A DNA stretch of 20,200 nucleotides from CAYGWP01 sp964353455 (lineage in GTDB: Bacteria; Planctomycetota; Phycisphaerae; FEN-1346): positions 1 to 20,200 of the forward strand of contig CAYGWP010000373.1 in assembly GCA_964353455.1 (NCBI GenBank). Reading direction: 5' to 3'. This document shows, piece after piece, positions 8,707 to 14,991 of the stretch. Every line of letters starts with the position of its first letter. Positions within the stretch are counted from its first letter, which is position 1. Below the pieces are notes generated by a model. That model was not told the DNA's origin. It made no database searches and worked only from the letters and a program-made list of their open reading frames with translations. A program made the translations under genes and the position numbers.

Positions 8707-8724
8707 ATGTATGGACGGTGGCGG

Positions 8725-9843
8725 TTAGACCGTGAGGACCAGGTTATCGGCGTGGACGACCTCGTCATAGGTGCGCTCCCCCAGGACGGCGGCGAACTGG
8801 CTGGTCTTCAGGCCCTTGATTCTGGCGATGTCGGCGGCGGAGTAGTTCGAGAGGCCCTGGGCGACCGCTTGGCCGTCGGCGTCGATGACCTCGACCACGT
8901 CTCCCGCATCGAAGTTCCCATCGACGGCGGTGATGCCCGAGGCAAGCAGGCTCTTGCGGCTCCTGACGGCCTTTGCGGCGCCCGCATCAATGAGGATTCG
9001 TCCGCGCGGCCGGCGCGTGAGGCCGATCCATCGCTGCCTGGCCGAGAGTTTCCGCGCCTTCGGCAGGAACAAGGTGCCGACCGGTTCACCCGCCAGCAGG
9101 TCCAGGAGGACGTTCGGCCGGCGTCCGTTGGCGATTGCCGCCATCTCGCCTGCGGCGACCACGGCGGCCGCCGCCTGTAACTTGGTCGGCATGCCGCCGG
9201 ACCCGAGTGCCGAGCGCGTGCCGTCGGCCGCCGCCATTACCTCGTCCATGTTCTCGACGACGTCGAAGCGGTCTTTGCGTGCCTTGTCGCGGAAGACGCC
9301 ATCGACCGTCGTCAGGAGCACCAGGAGGTCGGCCCTCAGGAGGTTCGTGACCATCGCCGCGAGGATGTCGTTCTCGCCGAAGCGGATTTCATCGACGCTG
9401 ACGGTGTCGTTCTCGTTGATTACCGGCACGGCGCCGTACGACTGGAGCGCAGCGATACAGTTGCGGATATTCAGATACCGCGAGCGGTCCTCAACGTCTC
9501 CCCGCACCAGGAGTATCTGCGCGGCGCGACGGCCGTGACGCTTGAGGGCCTGGTCGAACATCATCATCAACCTGGCCTGGCCGACGGCGGCGCAGGCCTG
9601 GAGTTGCGGCAGGGCGTCGGGCCGCTTCGCGAGCGCCAGGTCTCCCATGCCGGCGGCGATCGCGCCGCTCGATACGATCGTGACCCTGAGGCCCCGGGAC
9701 TCAAGGGCCGTCACCTGGTCGGCGATGCGGGCGATCTGGGCTTCGTCCAGCAGGCCGCGCTCATTCGCAAGGACGTTCGTGCCGAGTTTGACGACGACGC
9801 TTCGAACACGTTTCATCAGGGCTTGACGTGTTTCGCGGATCAT
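8725..9843 (-). CDS. proB: Glutamate 5-kinase
   Basis: ProB phosphorylates L-glutamate to glutamyl 5-phosphate, the first step of proline synthesis, and is normally inhibited by proline. The 372-residue protein has the amino-acid kinase fold first: VVKLGTNVL near 17-25, then VSSGAIAAGM, the glutamate-site motif INENDTVS and the nucleotide-site motif GSGGMPTKLQAA. A C-terminal PUA domain follows (about 280-365, with ILIDAGAAKAV and the VEVIDADG strand). The ATG at 9843 is preceded by GAGGTGG. waaA lies upstream on the same strand, separated by 105 bp that hold two hairpins. proA is not next to it. The MutS-like length and intact motifs suggest a functional enzyme. Confidence 0.96.
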   Translation of the reverse strand: MIRETRQALMKRVRSVVVKLGTNVLANERGLLDEAQIARIADQVTALESRGLRVTIVSSGAIAAGMGDLALAKRPDALPQLQACAAVGQARLMMMFDQALKRHGRRAAQILLVRGDVEDRSRYLNIRNCIAALQSYGAVPVINENDTVSVDEIRFGENDILAAMVTNLLRADLLVLLTTVDGVFRDKARKDRFDVVENMDEVMAAADGTRSALGSGGMPTKLQAAAAVVAAGEMAAIANGRRPNVLLDLLAGEPVGTLFLPKARKLSARQRWIGLTRRPRGRILIDAGAAKAVRSRKSLLASGITAVDGNFDAGDVVEVIDADGQAVAQGLSNYSAADIARIKGLKTSQFAAVLGERTYDEVVHADNLVLTV

Positions 9844-9873
9844 GAAGCCACCTCAAAGCGACCAACCAAGTGC

Positions 9874-9893
9874 CACGGCCCGGCGGGGCCGTG
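9874..9893. repeat. GC-rich hairpin between waaA and proB
   Basis: Arms CACGGCCC (9874-9881) and GGGCCGTG (9886-9893) enclose the loop GGCG, with TGC and CCACA flanks. It lies 31 bp upstream of the proB start and 10 bp from the next hairpin. No T-tract follows on the minus strand. It may be a dispersed palindrome or an mRNA processing site. Confidence 0.6.
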
Positions 9894-9903
9894 CCACAGT
9901 TGT

Positions 9904-9931
9904 GCGCGGCGGGTCGGGAGACCCGCCGCGC
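9904..9931. repeat. 28-bp perfect palindromic repeat, copy 2 (inverted)
   Basis: This is the exact reverse complement of 5891-5918, including the loop (here GGGA). It lies 17 bp after the waaA stop codon. Identity of the loop as well as the arms shows common descent rather than chance base pairing. Confidence 0.85.
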
Positions 9932-9948
9932 TTAGTGACGCTGTAATA

Positions 9949-11253
9949 CTAACCAAGCGCCTCTCGCACGAGTTCGATGTTGCGTGCCGTCGCGCCTTGC
10001 ATGGTGCGGATGGTCGCGCGTGCGGCAGCGCCCATTTGACGGCGCTGGTCGCTGTGCGTCAAGAGGCCGATGATGGCAGCCGCAAGGTCCGCCGCGGTTT
10101 CCACCTCGCGGGCCGCGCCCGCCTCAACCAGGGCGGGGGCCTCAACCGGGAAGTTGAACATGTGCGGTCCCCAGAGGAGGGGCTTGCCGAGCGACCCCGG
10201 CTCCATCGGATTCGATCCGCCCAGTGGCACGAGGCTGCGTCCGACGAAGACGATGTCGGCCAGGGCGTACCACTTCATAAGTTCGCCCATCGTGTCGCCG
10301 AGAATGACGGGCGGGAGGATTTTCGGTCCCTGCCACTCGACAGTGCGCGAGCGGCGGATGACGCCCATGTCGGCCGCAAGGACCGCCTGTGCCGCCGCCT
10401 CAAAGTTCTCGGGCCGCCGCGGCACCAGGACCAGTCTCATTCGCGGAAACGCCCGCCGCGCATCCTTATACGCCCGTACGATGATCTCCTCCTCGCCTGG
10501 GCCGGTTGAGCCGGCAACGATGACGGATTCGCCCGTCGTCAGGCGCATCTCGCGGGCCATGTCCTCCGCGCCCGGCACGGTGTCGGCGAACTCGACGCCG
10601 TCATGTTTCATCTGGCCGGTGACGCGGATGCGGTCCGGGTCGGCGCCCAGGTCCTCCAGGCGCTCGCGGTACAACTCGGCCTGCGTGCCGATGCCGACGG
10701 TGCTCTTGAGGACCGCCCGCATGAGTCCGCGGATGATGCAATATCGGCGGTGGCTCTTCTTGGTGATGCGGACATTGACTGCCGCCACCGGGATGCCCGC
10801 CAGGTGCGCCAGCAGGAAAAAGTTCGGCCACCACTCGGACTCCACCTGGATGATGGCCGTGGGCCGCACCCGCCAGAGGGCCAGCAGCACGCACGGCGCC
10901 AGGTCCAGCGGAAAATGGAAGAGCGGCCGCCCGGGGAAGAGTTTGGCGGCCCGCTCGCGGCCGGTCATGGTCGTGGTCGAGAGGACGATCTCCGCGTCCG
11001 GATACGCCTCGGCCAGGGCCGGGACGAACGTCCGGGCCGCCTCAACCTCGCCGACGCTGATGGCGTGGACCCAGAATCGCTTGCGGCCTTTCGTGAATCG
11101 CGGCACAAGACCCCACCGCTCCCAGACGCGATGGCGGTACTTCCTTCGCGTCGCGAGGAGCAAGAGGTAGATCGGCCACACCACGAGCGAGGCCACGGCA
11201 TAGACGGCGTTCACGATGATGAGCCGAACCAGGTTGTACGGCCGGCGTTTCAT
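9949..11253 (-). CDS. waaA: 3-deoxy-D-manno-octulosonic acid (Kdo) transferase
   Basis: WaaA (KdtA) transfers Kdo from CMP-Kdo to the lipid A precursor at the inner membrane. The 434-residue protein starts at the ATG at 11253 (MKRRPYNLVR). A single N-terminal membrane anchor lies at about 8-35. The catalytic glutamate E69 is in WVHAISVGEVEAA, followed by the DxEWWPN-like VESEWWPNF acceptor-side motif. The C-terminal GT-B half has the CMP-Kdo site (GGSNPMEPGSLGKP and GPHMFNF). The frame is open far upstream to 12189, but that part lies antisense to the pseudopilin and is not coding. The ribosome site is weak. Presence of this gene supports an LPS-bearing outer membrane. Confidence 0.95.
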   Translation of the reverse strand: MKRRPYNLVRLIIVNAVYAVASLVVWPIYLLLLATRRKYRHRVWERWGLVPRFTKGRKRFWVHAISVGEVEAARTFVPALAEAYPDAEIVLSTTTMTGRERAAKLFPGRPLFHFPLDLAPCVLLALWRVRPTAIIQVESEWWPNFFLLAHLAGIPVAAVNVRITKKSHRRYCIIRGLMRAVLKSTVGIGTQAELYRERLEDLGADPDRIRVTGQMKHDGVEFADTVPGAEDMAREMRLTTGESVIVAGSTGPGEEEIIVRAYKDARRAFPRMRLVLVPRRPENFEAAAQAVLAADMGVIRRSRTVEWQGPKILPPVILGDTMGELMKWYALADIVFVGRSLVPLGGSNPMEPGSLGKPLLWGPHMFNFPVEAPALVEAGAAREVETAADLAAAIIGLLTHSDQRRQMGAAARATIRTMQGATARNIELVREALG

Positions 11254-11334
11254 GGGCGCGGATGTTATCACGCGGCCGGCGGTTTTGCGAGAGTTCTCCG
11301 GCGCCGATGTTTGCGGCAGGCCGCAGGGGCGCGC

Positions 11335-11363
11335 CGGCCGGCCCTCGCACGGCCGGCCCTCGC
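11335..11363. repeat. Two-copy 15-bp tandem repeat
   Basis: The 14-mer CGGCCGGCCCTCGC occurs at 11335-11348 and again at 11350-11363, one base apart. It lies in the divergent gap between waaA and the pseudopilin, directly upstream of the putative -35 box. It could be an operator-like direct repeat or simple slippage. Confidence 0.6.
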
Positions 11364-11365
11364 TA

Positions 11366-11394
11366 TTGACGGGACATCTGGCCTCAAGTACACT
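11366..11394 (+). promoter_or_regulatory. Probable promoter of the pseudopilin gene
   Basis: TTGACG (11366-11371) and TACACT (11389-11394) are separated by 17 bp, matching five and four of six consensus bases. It lies about 70 bp before the pseudopilin start codon and in the right orientation. This is consensus matching only. Confidence 0.45.
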
Positions 11395-11466
11395 CCAAGT
11401 GGCGTCTGACGCTGCGCCTGTCGTGTCGGGGCGATGAAACCGACCGGGCCGCATGGGAGGACATGC

Positions 11467-12627
11467 ATGCATCGGGCAGGCTATCATGGATTCACGCTTC
11501 CTGAACTGCTGATCGTCGTCGCGATCATCGGTGTCTTGCTGGCGCTGCTCCAACCCGCGTTCTTTCGTGTGGGTGAGAGGGTTGACCACTACCGTTGCAC
11601 GGCCAATCTCTACTATCTCTCCCAGGCGATTGCGCTGCGCCGTGCCGACGCGGCGAACGGTGTAAAGGGAGACCTGAGGCCCCGGTCGTGGCCTGCGCAT
11701 CTTCTGCCGTACCTTGAAGGGGGCGCGGTCTCGGTGACATGCCCGGTGCAAGTCGCTTCCGAGAGCGAAGTGTCCGACGGCGGCGGGGGCGACGGATCTT
11801 CGCCGGGCGGCGGGGACGTGCCGTATATCCCGCCGGACGAGGGATCGAAATCCTACGCCCCGCTTTCGGAACTGGTCGAGTTGATGCTGAGCGGCGGCCG
11901 GGCTTATCAGCCGATGGACGTCGCGCCATGGACCCTGAAGTTGTCGGACGAGCAGTACCAGGCCGGGAGGAGCCTCGGATACCTCGGCGCCGATGGTGCT
12001 CGAAACCTCCGCGCTGCCATGGACACCAACTACAACCCGGGGGCGAACCCTTACGTGTATTATTATTGCTTTGAGGACAGCATCACCACCGGCGGCGACA
12101 TGGATTTCAACGACACCATGATCCGGGTCACCGACCACGGCAACGGCTCGTACGATCTCGCCATCTCCGGGCACACCGCCGGAGGCCATGCGCTTGTCAG
12201 CAAGGCTGACCGGGTCGTCCTGCTCCCACTGCCCACCGGGAAGTACTACACCGACGTGGTATTGATCGTGGGTGAGGCCGGGACGAGCGGCGGCGGCGGA
12301 GGAACTCTACCCGGCGACGCCGACCCGGAGGCAAACTCCAGCATTCTCATGACCGTCAGCACGAATTACGCCATGAACGGCGACTACGTGAGTCTGACCT
12401 TGAGGCCCGGCAAGTTCGCCCTCATGGATTACAGCGGGTACCTGGCCCACAGCACCGATGTCTGGGCAGACGAGTACATCGACCCGAACCAGGACGGCGT
12501 GCCGATCTTCGCCCGTCACTCGGGCATGGTCAACGTGCTGATGACGGACGGCTCGGTTCAGTTGATGTCGCCGGAGGACTTGGACCCGGCCCGCCCGCGG
12601 GCGTACTCGCAATACTGGATGCAGTAA
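11467..12627 (+). CDS. Pseudopilin with H-X9-DG motif and acidic DUF4114-like insert
   Basis: This is a 386-residue type IV pilin-like protein. The start at 11467 is preceded by GGAGG (11456-11460) at 6-nt spacing and gives a short leader. The prepilin peptidase site is G8/F9 (HGFTLPELL), with the conserved Glu at mature position +5 (E13), then a hydrophobic helix to about residue 32. The C-terminus has H351-x9-D361-G362 (HSGMVNVLMTDG), the planctomycete/verrucomicrobial H-X9-DG processing-associated motif. Between them lies FED at 202-204 and DMDFND at 211-216, which resembles the calcium-rich DUF4114 signature FED....DxDFND. Two glycine-rich linkers (about 98-117 and 276-282) separate the parts. 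It is probably exported to the periplasm or envelope by a type II/IV-like machine. A prepilin peptidase lies 4 kb downstream. The DUF4114 link is my motif reading only. Confidence 0.88.
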   Translation: MHRAGYHGFTLPELLIVVAIIGVLLALLQPAFFRVGERVDHYRCTANLYYLSQAIALRRADAANGVKGDLRPRSWPAHLLPYLEGGAVSVTCPVQVASESEVSDGGGGDGSSPGGGDVPYIPPDEGSKSYAPLSELVELMLSGGRAYQPMDVAPWTLKLSDEQYQAGRSLGYLGADGARNLRAAMDTNYNPGANPYVYYYCFEDSITTGGDMDFNDTMIRVTDHGNGSYDLAISGHTAGGHALVSKADRVVLLPLPTGKYYTDVVLIVGEAGTSGGGGGTLPGDADPEANSSILMTVSTNYAMNGDYVSLTLRPGKFALMDYSGYLAHSTDVWADEYIDPNQDGVPIFARHSGMVNVLMTDGSVQLMSPEDLDPARPRAYSQYWMQ

Positions 12628-12643
12628 GGGAGGGTCTGGGCTT

Positions 12644-12665
12644 GAAAAGGTCCAGGACCCTTAAC
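12644..12665. repeat. GGGTCC-GGACCC element, copy A
   Basis: GGTCCAGGACC with an AAAA lead and CTTAAC tail lies 17 bp after the pseudopilin stop. Its reverse complement matches the right arm of copy C (14731-14753) except for one missing C. It is followed at 12671 by AGCAGCCCGTT, a segment also present (inverted) next to copy B. Confidence 0.65.
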
Positions 12666-12810
12666 GCCTTTAGCAGCCCGTTTAGGAAGTCGTTGTCTTG
12701 TCGTTGATGCTCACGCTGCCGCCGGGAGGTGTACCTTCGACGCCGGCGCGCCACAGGCGCCGCTATAGGCGACTGCCACCGAGCGGAGGTGCTTGAAGGC
12801 CGCGTCCTTG

Positions 12811-12907
12811 GTGATGCCCGACGACAATGCGGGCCTGAAGAAGGCCCTGAGAGCGGGTCTGGCCTGAGGTGCCGTGGCAGCCGTGCATCGCCCAGGCCGC
12901 GAGGACC
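12811..12907 (+). pseudogene. Degenerate IS256/Mutator-type transposase remnant
   Basis: In one frame (12811-12864) the sequence reads VMPDDNAGLKKALRAGL and then meets a stop. One base out of that frame, from 12869, it continues VPWQPCIAQAARTA. Together these resemble the core of IS256-family transposases, where a SDDHAGLKAA-type segment is followed by GVPWQRCxxH. The frameshift, stop and missing flanks show decay. The surrounding 12628-13078 gap (450 bp) holds no intact gene; apart from this, copy A and a weak promoter I see nothing definite. The call rests on about 30 residues from memory of the family. Confidence 0.45.
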
Positions 12908-12938
12908 GCCTCATCTGACGCCATGGATCTATCGGTGC

Positions 12939-12968
12939 TTGACTGGTACCTGAAGGCGGCTTTAGAGT
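12939..12968 (+). promoter_or_regulatory. Weak promoter candidate for the secreted protein
   Basis: TTGACT (12939-12944) and TAGAGT (12963-12968) are 18 bp apart, with five and four of six consensus matches. It lies about 110 bp before the start at 13079, at the end of the transposase remnant. Such matches occur by chance. Confidence 0.25.
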
Positions 12969-13078
12969 AACGTTAGATCCGACAGGAACGCGGGCTGAAT
13001 TGGGCTCCGGGAAGGGGCCTCCCTGAACCCCAATTTGCACCCAGTTTCGGAACTCGACACTCACGAGGAGGACAGGTC

Positions 13079-13996
13079 ATGAACCTCCGGTGCCGCTTGG
13101 CCGTGGCCGTGCTGGTGGGGATCGCAGGTCTGTCGCTTTGCAGCCGGGCGTGGCCGGCGCCGGCGGCAGCGCCGCCCCCCGGTAACCTCAATGCGGCCGA
13201 CGTTGACTTCCTGAAGGCCGTGGTGGTGGTAGAGTTGTCGCCGGCGGTCCCGCTGCCCAAGTCGGGGGACGGCAAACTCATTGGGGCGATGTTCGGACAG
13301 GACGGCGCCACCATCCTGTCGGAAGCCACCGCCGCCCTGAAGAAGGGGCTGGCCCCCCTCCAGGTCTCCACGGCCAACGCCGTCCAGGGGGCGGGCAACC
13401 AGGCGGCGGCGCAGGGCGCCGCCTACCTCGTCCACGTCCTGATCAAGGACCGCCGCGCGGACATCTCGCTCGGCATGGGCTCACCCAGTTACATTCTGAA
13501 GGCCGACACCACCATCTACCGCTCGCCGGCCCTCAAGGGCGGCAACCCGACCGGCCCGTGGCAAAAGTCCGTGACGGTTCCGCTCGAATCCAAGGGCTTC
13601 GAGAGCCAACTGGGCAGCCACTCCGAATACGCCGGCCTCGCTTTACAGGTGTTGGGGCTCGTCATGCGCGACATCTGTCCCATCCAGATTCTTGGATGTA
13701 AACCCGCCGGAGGCAAGGTCCAGGTGACGCTGGCGGCCGTCAACAACACAACCAAGGAGATCACCGGCCTGACCCTGGCTGTGCCCTCCACAAACCCTTA
13801 CATCTGTCAGACGGGCTCGGCCAGCGAGACGATCGCCCCCGGGGCCAAGAAAGTCATTGCCGTGGAGGTCTCGCTTCCATACTCGCACGACGGCAAAACT
13901 GACCTGAAATTCAACCAGGCATACATCTCCGGAGTCCGGTTCGGCGCTGCTGCGGCCCTGCCGACCCGGCCCCAGCCAAAGGCCGCAGCGCGCTAG
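13079..13996 (+). CDS. Secreted protein of unknown function
   Basis: I do not recognise this 305-residue protein. It begins with a clear export signal: MNLRCR, a hydrophobic core at about 8-20, and likely cleavage after SRAWPAPA near 28. A strong GAGGAGGA ribosome site precedes the ATG. The mature part is mixed alpha/beta with alanine-rich stretches. A block near 80-115 (ATAALKKGLAPL..NAAAAQ-like) could be helical. The C-terminal third is beta-rich and resembles an immunoglobulin-like or transglutaminase-adjacent fold (VQVTLAAVNNTTKEITGLTLAVP, quoted here only as residues about 221-243). It ends with PRPQPKAAAR, a low-complexity tail. Three cysteines lie near 199-240. A terminator hairpin follows at once, so it is probably a single-gene transcript. 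Its function is unknown. Confidence 0.75.
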   Translation: MNLRCRLAVAVLVGIAGLSLCSRAWPAPAAAPPPGNLNAADVDFLKAVVVVELSPAVPLPKSGDGKLIGAMFGQDGATILSEATAALKKGLAPLQVSTANAVQGAGNQAAAQGAAYLVHVLIKDRRADISLGMGSPSYILKADTTIYRSPALKGGNPTGPWQKSVTVPLESKGFESQLGSHSEYAGLALQVLGLVMRDICPIQILGCKPAGGKVQVTLAAVNNTTKEITGLTLAVPSTNPYICQTGSASETIAPGAKKVIAVEVSLPYSHDGKTDLKFNQAYISGVRFGAAAALPTRPQPKAAAR

Positions 13997-13999
13997 GAT

Positions 14000-14028
14000 C
14001 CCGTTGAAAAACCGATTCTTTCAACGGG
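14000..14028 (+). terminator. Hairpin after the secreted-protein gene
   Basis: Arms CCCGTTGAAA (14000-14009) and TTTCAACGGG (14019-14028) form a 10-bp stem with a 9-nt loop, three bases past the stop codon. The next hairpin (14033-14058) carries the T-rich tail, so the two probably act as a tandem terminator. Confidence 0.6.
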
Positions 14029-14032
14029 CTGT

Positions 14033-14058
14033 TAGGGGTCCTGGACCCTTTTCTTTTC
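14033..14058 (+). terminator. GGGTCC-GGACCC element, copy B (terminator-like)
   Basis: A GGGGTC-CTG-GACCC stem is followed directly by TTTTCTTTTC, the form of an intrinsic terminator for plus-strand transcripts. It is the same sequence as 14732-14758 over 27 bp with one mismatch. It ends within a few bases of the GGGGAGGA ribosome site of the next gene. Confidence 0.6.
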
Positions 14059-14069
14059 GGGGAGGACGT

Positions 14070-14702
14070 TTGAACGAACCTGTAATACGATCATGGCCGG
14101 CCGCCGTCCTTGCTGCGGCGGTGGCGGGGCTCTTGTGCGGTTGTGGCGGCGACCCTGCGGCCGAACACATCGAGCAGTTGCGCCGCGAAGGAGATGCCTC
14201 GGGCCTCGCCCGGGAAACCGAGAACCCCGACGCGAAGATCAGCCTGATGGCCGTCCGGGCAATGGCGCGCCTTGGCAAGGATGCGCGGCCCCACATCGAG
14301 AAGGTCCTGAAGGATCCGCGACCAGAAATCCGGGAAGAGGCGGCCTTGGCCTACTCGCGCGCCGTCAAGGAGACTTCTGCGCCCGCCCTGGCGTCGGTTG
14401 CGGCTACCGACCGAAATCCCGGCGTTCGCGCCGCCGCCGTCACGGCACTGGGGCACATGCGGGCGGTTGACGAGATCGAAGCGCTTCTGGCGGCCGTGGA
14501 AGACCCTGATCAGTTGGTCAGCCAGCGCGCGTCCGAGGCCATCGCCCGCATCATGGGCCGCCGCTATGACTTCGGGGGGACGCACGAGGAACGCGGCGCG
14601 GCCATTGCCCAGGTGCGCGAGCATTGGCGGCGCGGGGCCGCCGCCCTCCGCGAGTACTACCGTATGCCGGCGACTCCCCCCTCGCCGAAAGGCCCGCCGT
14701 GA
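14070..14702 (+). CDS. HEAT-repeat lipoprotein
   Basis: This is a probable envelope lipoprotein of 210 residues built of HEAT-like helical repeats, a protein-binding scaffold. The start is taken as TTG at 14070 because it follows GGAGG (14061-14065) and leads directly into an export signal. An earlier in-frame TTG at 14004 lies inside the terminator hairpin and is unlikely. The hydrophobic stretch AAVLAAAVAGLL ends in the lipobox L22-C-G-C25. Three HEAT-type repeats follow (about 48-75, 78-108 and 109-140), with motifs such as AVRAMARLGKDA, IREEAALAYSRA and VRAAAVTALGHM. The C-terminus is charged and proline-rich. Binding partners are unknown. The gene is bracketed by copies of one repeat family. 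Confidence 0.8.
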   Translation: MNEPVIRSWPAAVLAAAVAGLLCGCGGDPAAEHIEQLRREGDASGLARETENPDAKISLMAVRAMARLGKDARPHIEKVLKDPRPEIREEAALAYSRAVKETSAPALASVAATDRNPGVRAAAVTALGHMRAVDEIEALLAAVEDPDQLVSQRASEAIARIMGRRYDFGGTHEERGAAIAQVREHWRRGAAALREYYRMPATPPSPKGPP

Positions 14703-14703
14703 C

Positions 14704-14758
14704 AGAAAAGGGTCCAGGACCCCTAAAGCCGTTAAGGGTCCTGGACCCTTTTCTTTTC
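14704..14758. repeat. GGGTCC-GGACCC element, copy C (full inverted pair)
   Basis: The left arm (14704-14722) and right arm (14736-14754) are perfect 19-bp reverse complements around a 13-nt spacer. The right arm continues into TTTTCTTTTC, giving a strong terminator for the HEAT gene. The mirror arrangement would also terminate minus-strand transcription. The left arm begins two bases after the HEAT stop codon. Confidence 0.8.
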
Positions 14759-14759
14759 T

Positions 14760-14957
14760 TTCAGGGTCACTTGGGTGCCGGGGCTGGGGCATCCCGACTT
14801 CCCCTACGTCATCTCCAGCCAGGACGAGAACATCTGGCATCCCGCAACCGGATACCGGTGGCTGAACGACCAGCCGAACGACCTGCGCGCCGTGCCGATC
14901 GGCGCCGGGGGGCCGTCCCCGCAGGGGCAGGGCGCGGTTGAGAGGTCCGGCGGTTGA
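14760..14957 (+). pseudogene. Truncated coding fragment, possible lost C-terminal domain
   Basis: An open stretch in the same frame as the HEAT gene encodes RVTWVPGLGHPDFPYVI, then SSQDENIWHPATGYRW and LNDQPNDLRAVPI, to the stop at 14957. This looks like a small repeat module seen in some planctomycete proteins (HP-DYP-V--..-W-P--GY-W--..DLR-V). There is no ATG and no ribosome site; the only start option is GTG at 14775. It is separated from the HEAT stop only by the 55-bp repeat element. It may be a severed domain of the upstream gene or debris. A free 60-residue peptide cannot be excluded. Confidence 0.35.
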
Positions 14958-14991
14958 CGGGGCATTGCGGGTTCGCTGCTTTCCTGCCGGT

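Noticed and set aside
9949..12189. A waaA version with a 312-residue N-terminal extension
   Set aside because: The extra part is antisense to the pseudopilin and repeats, and the WaaA N-terminus is complete from 11253.
12628..13078. A small gene in the gap (open frames of 74 to 117 codons)
   Set aside because: None has a convincing start, domain or composition, and the region reads best as transposase debris.
14004..14069. Upstream TTG start for the HEAT lipoprotein
   Set aside because: It lies inside a terminator hairpin with no ribosome site. The TTG at 14070 has GGAGG and starts the signal peptide directly.
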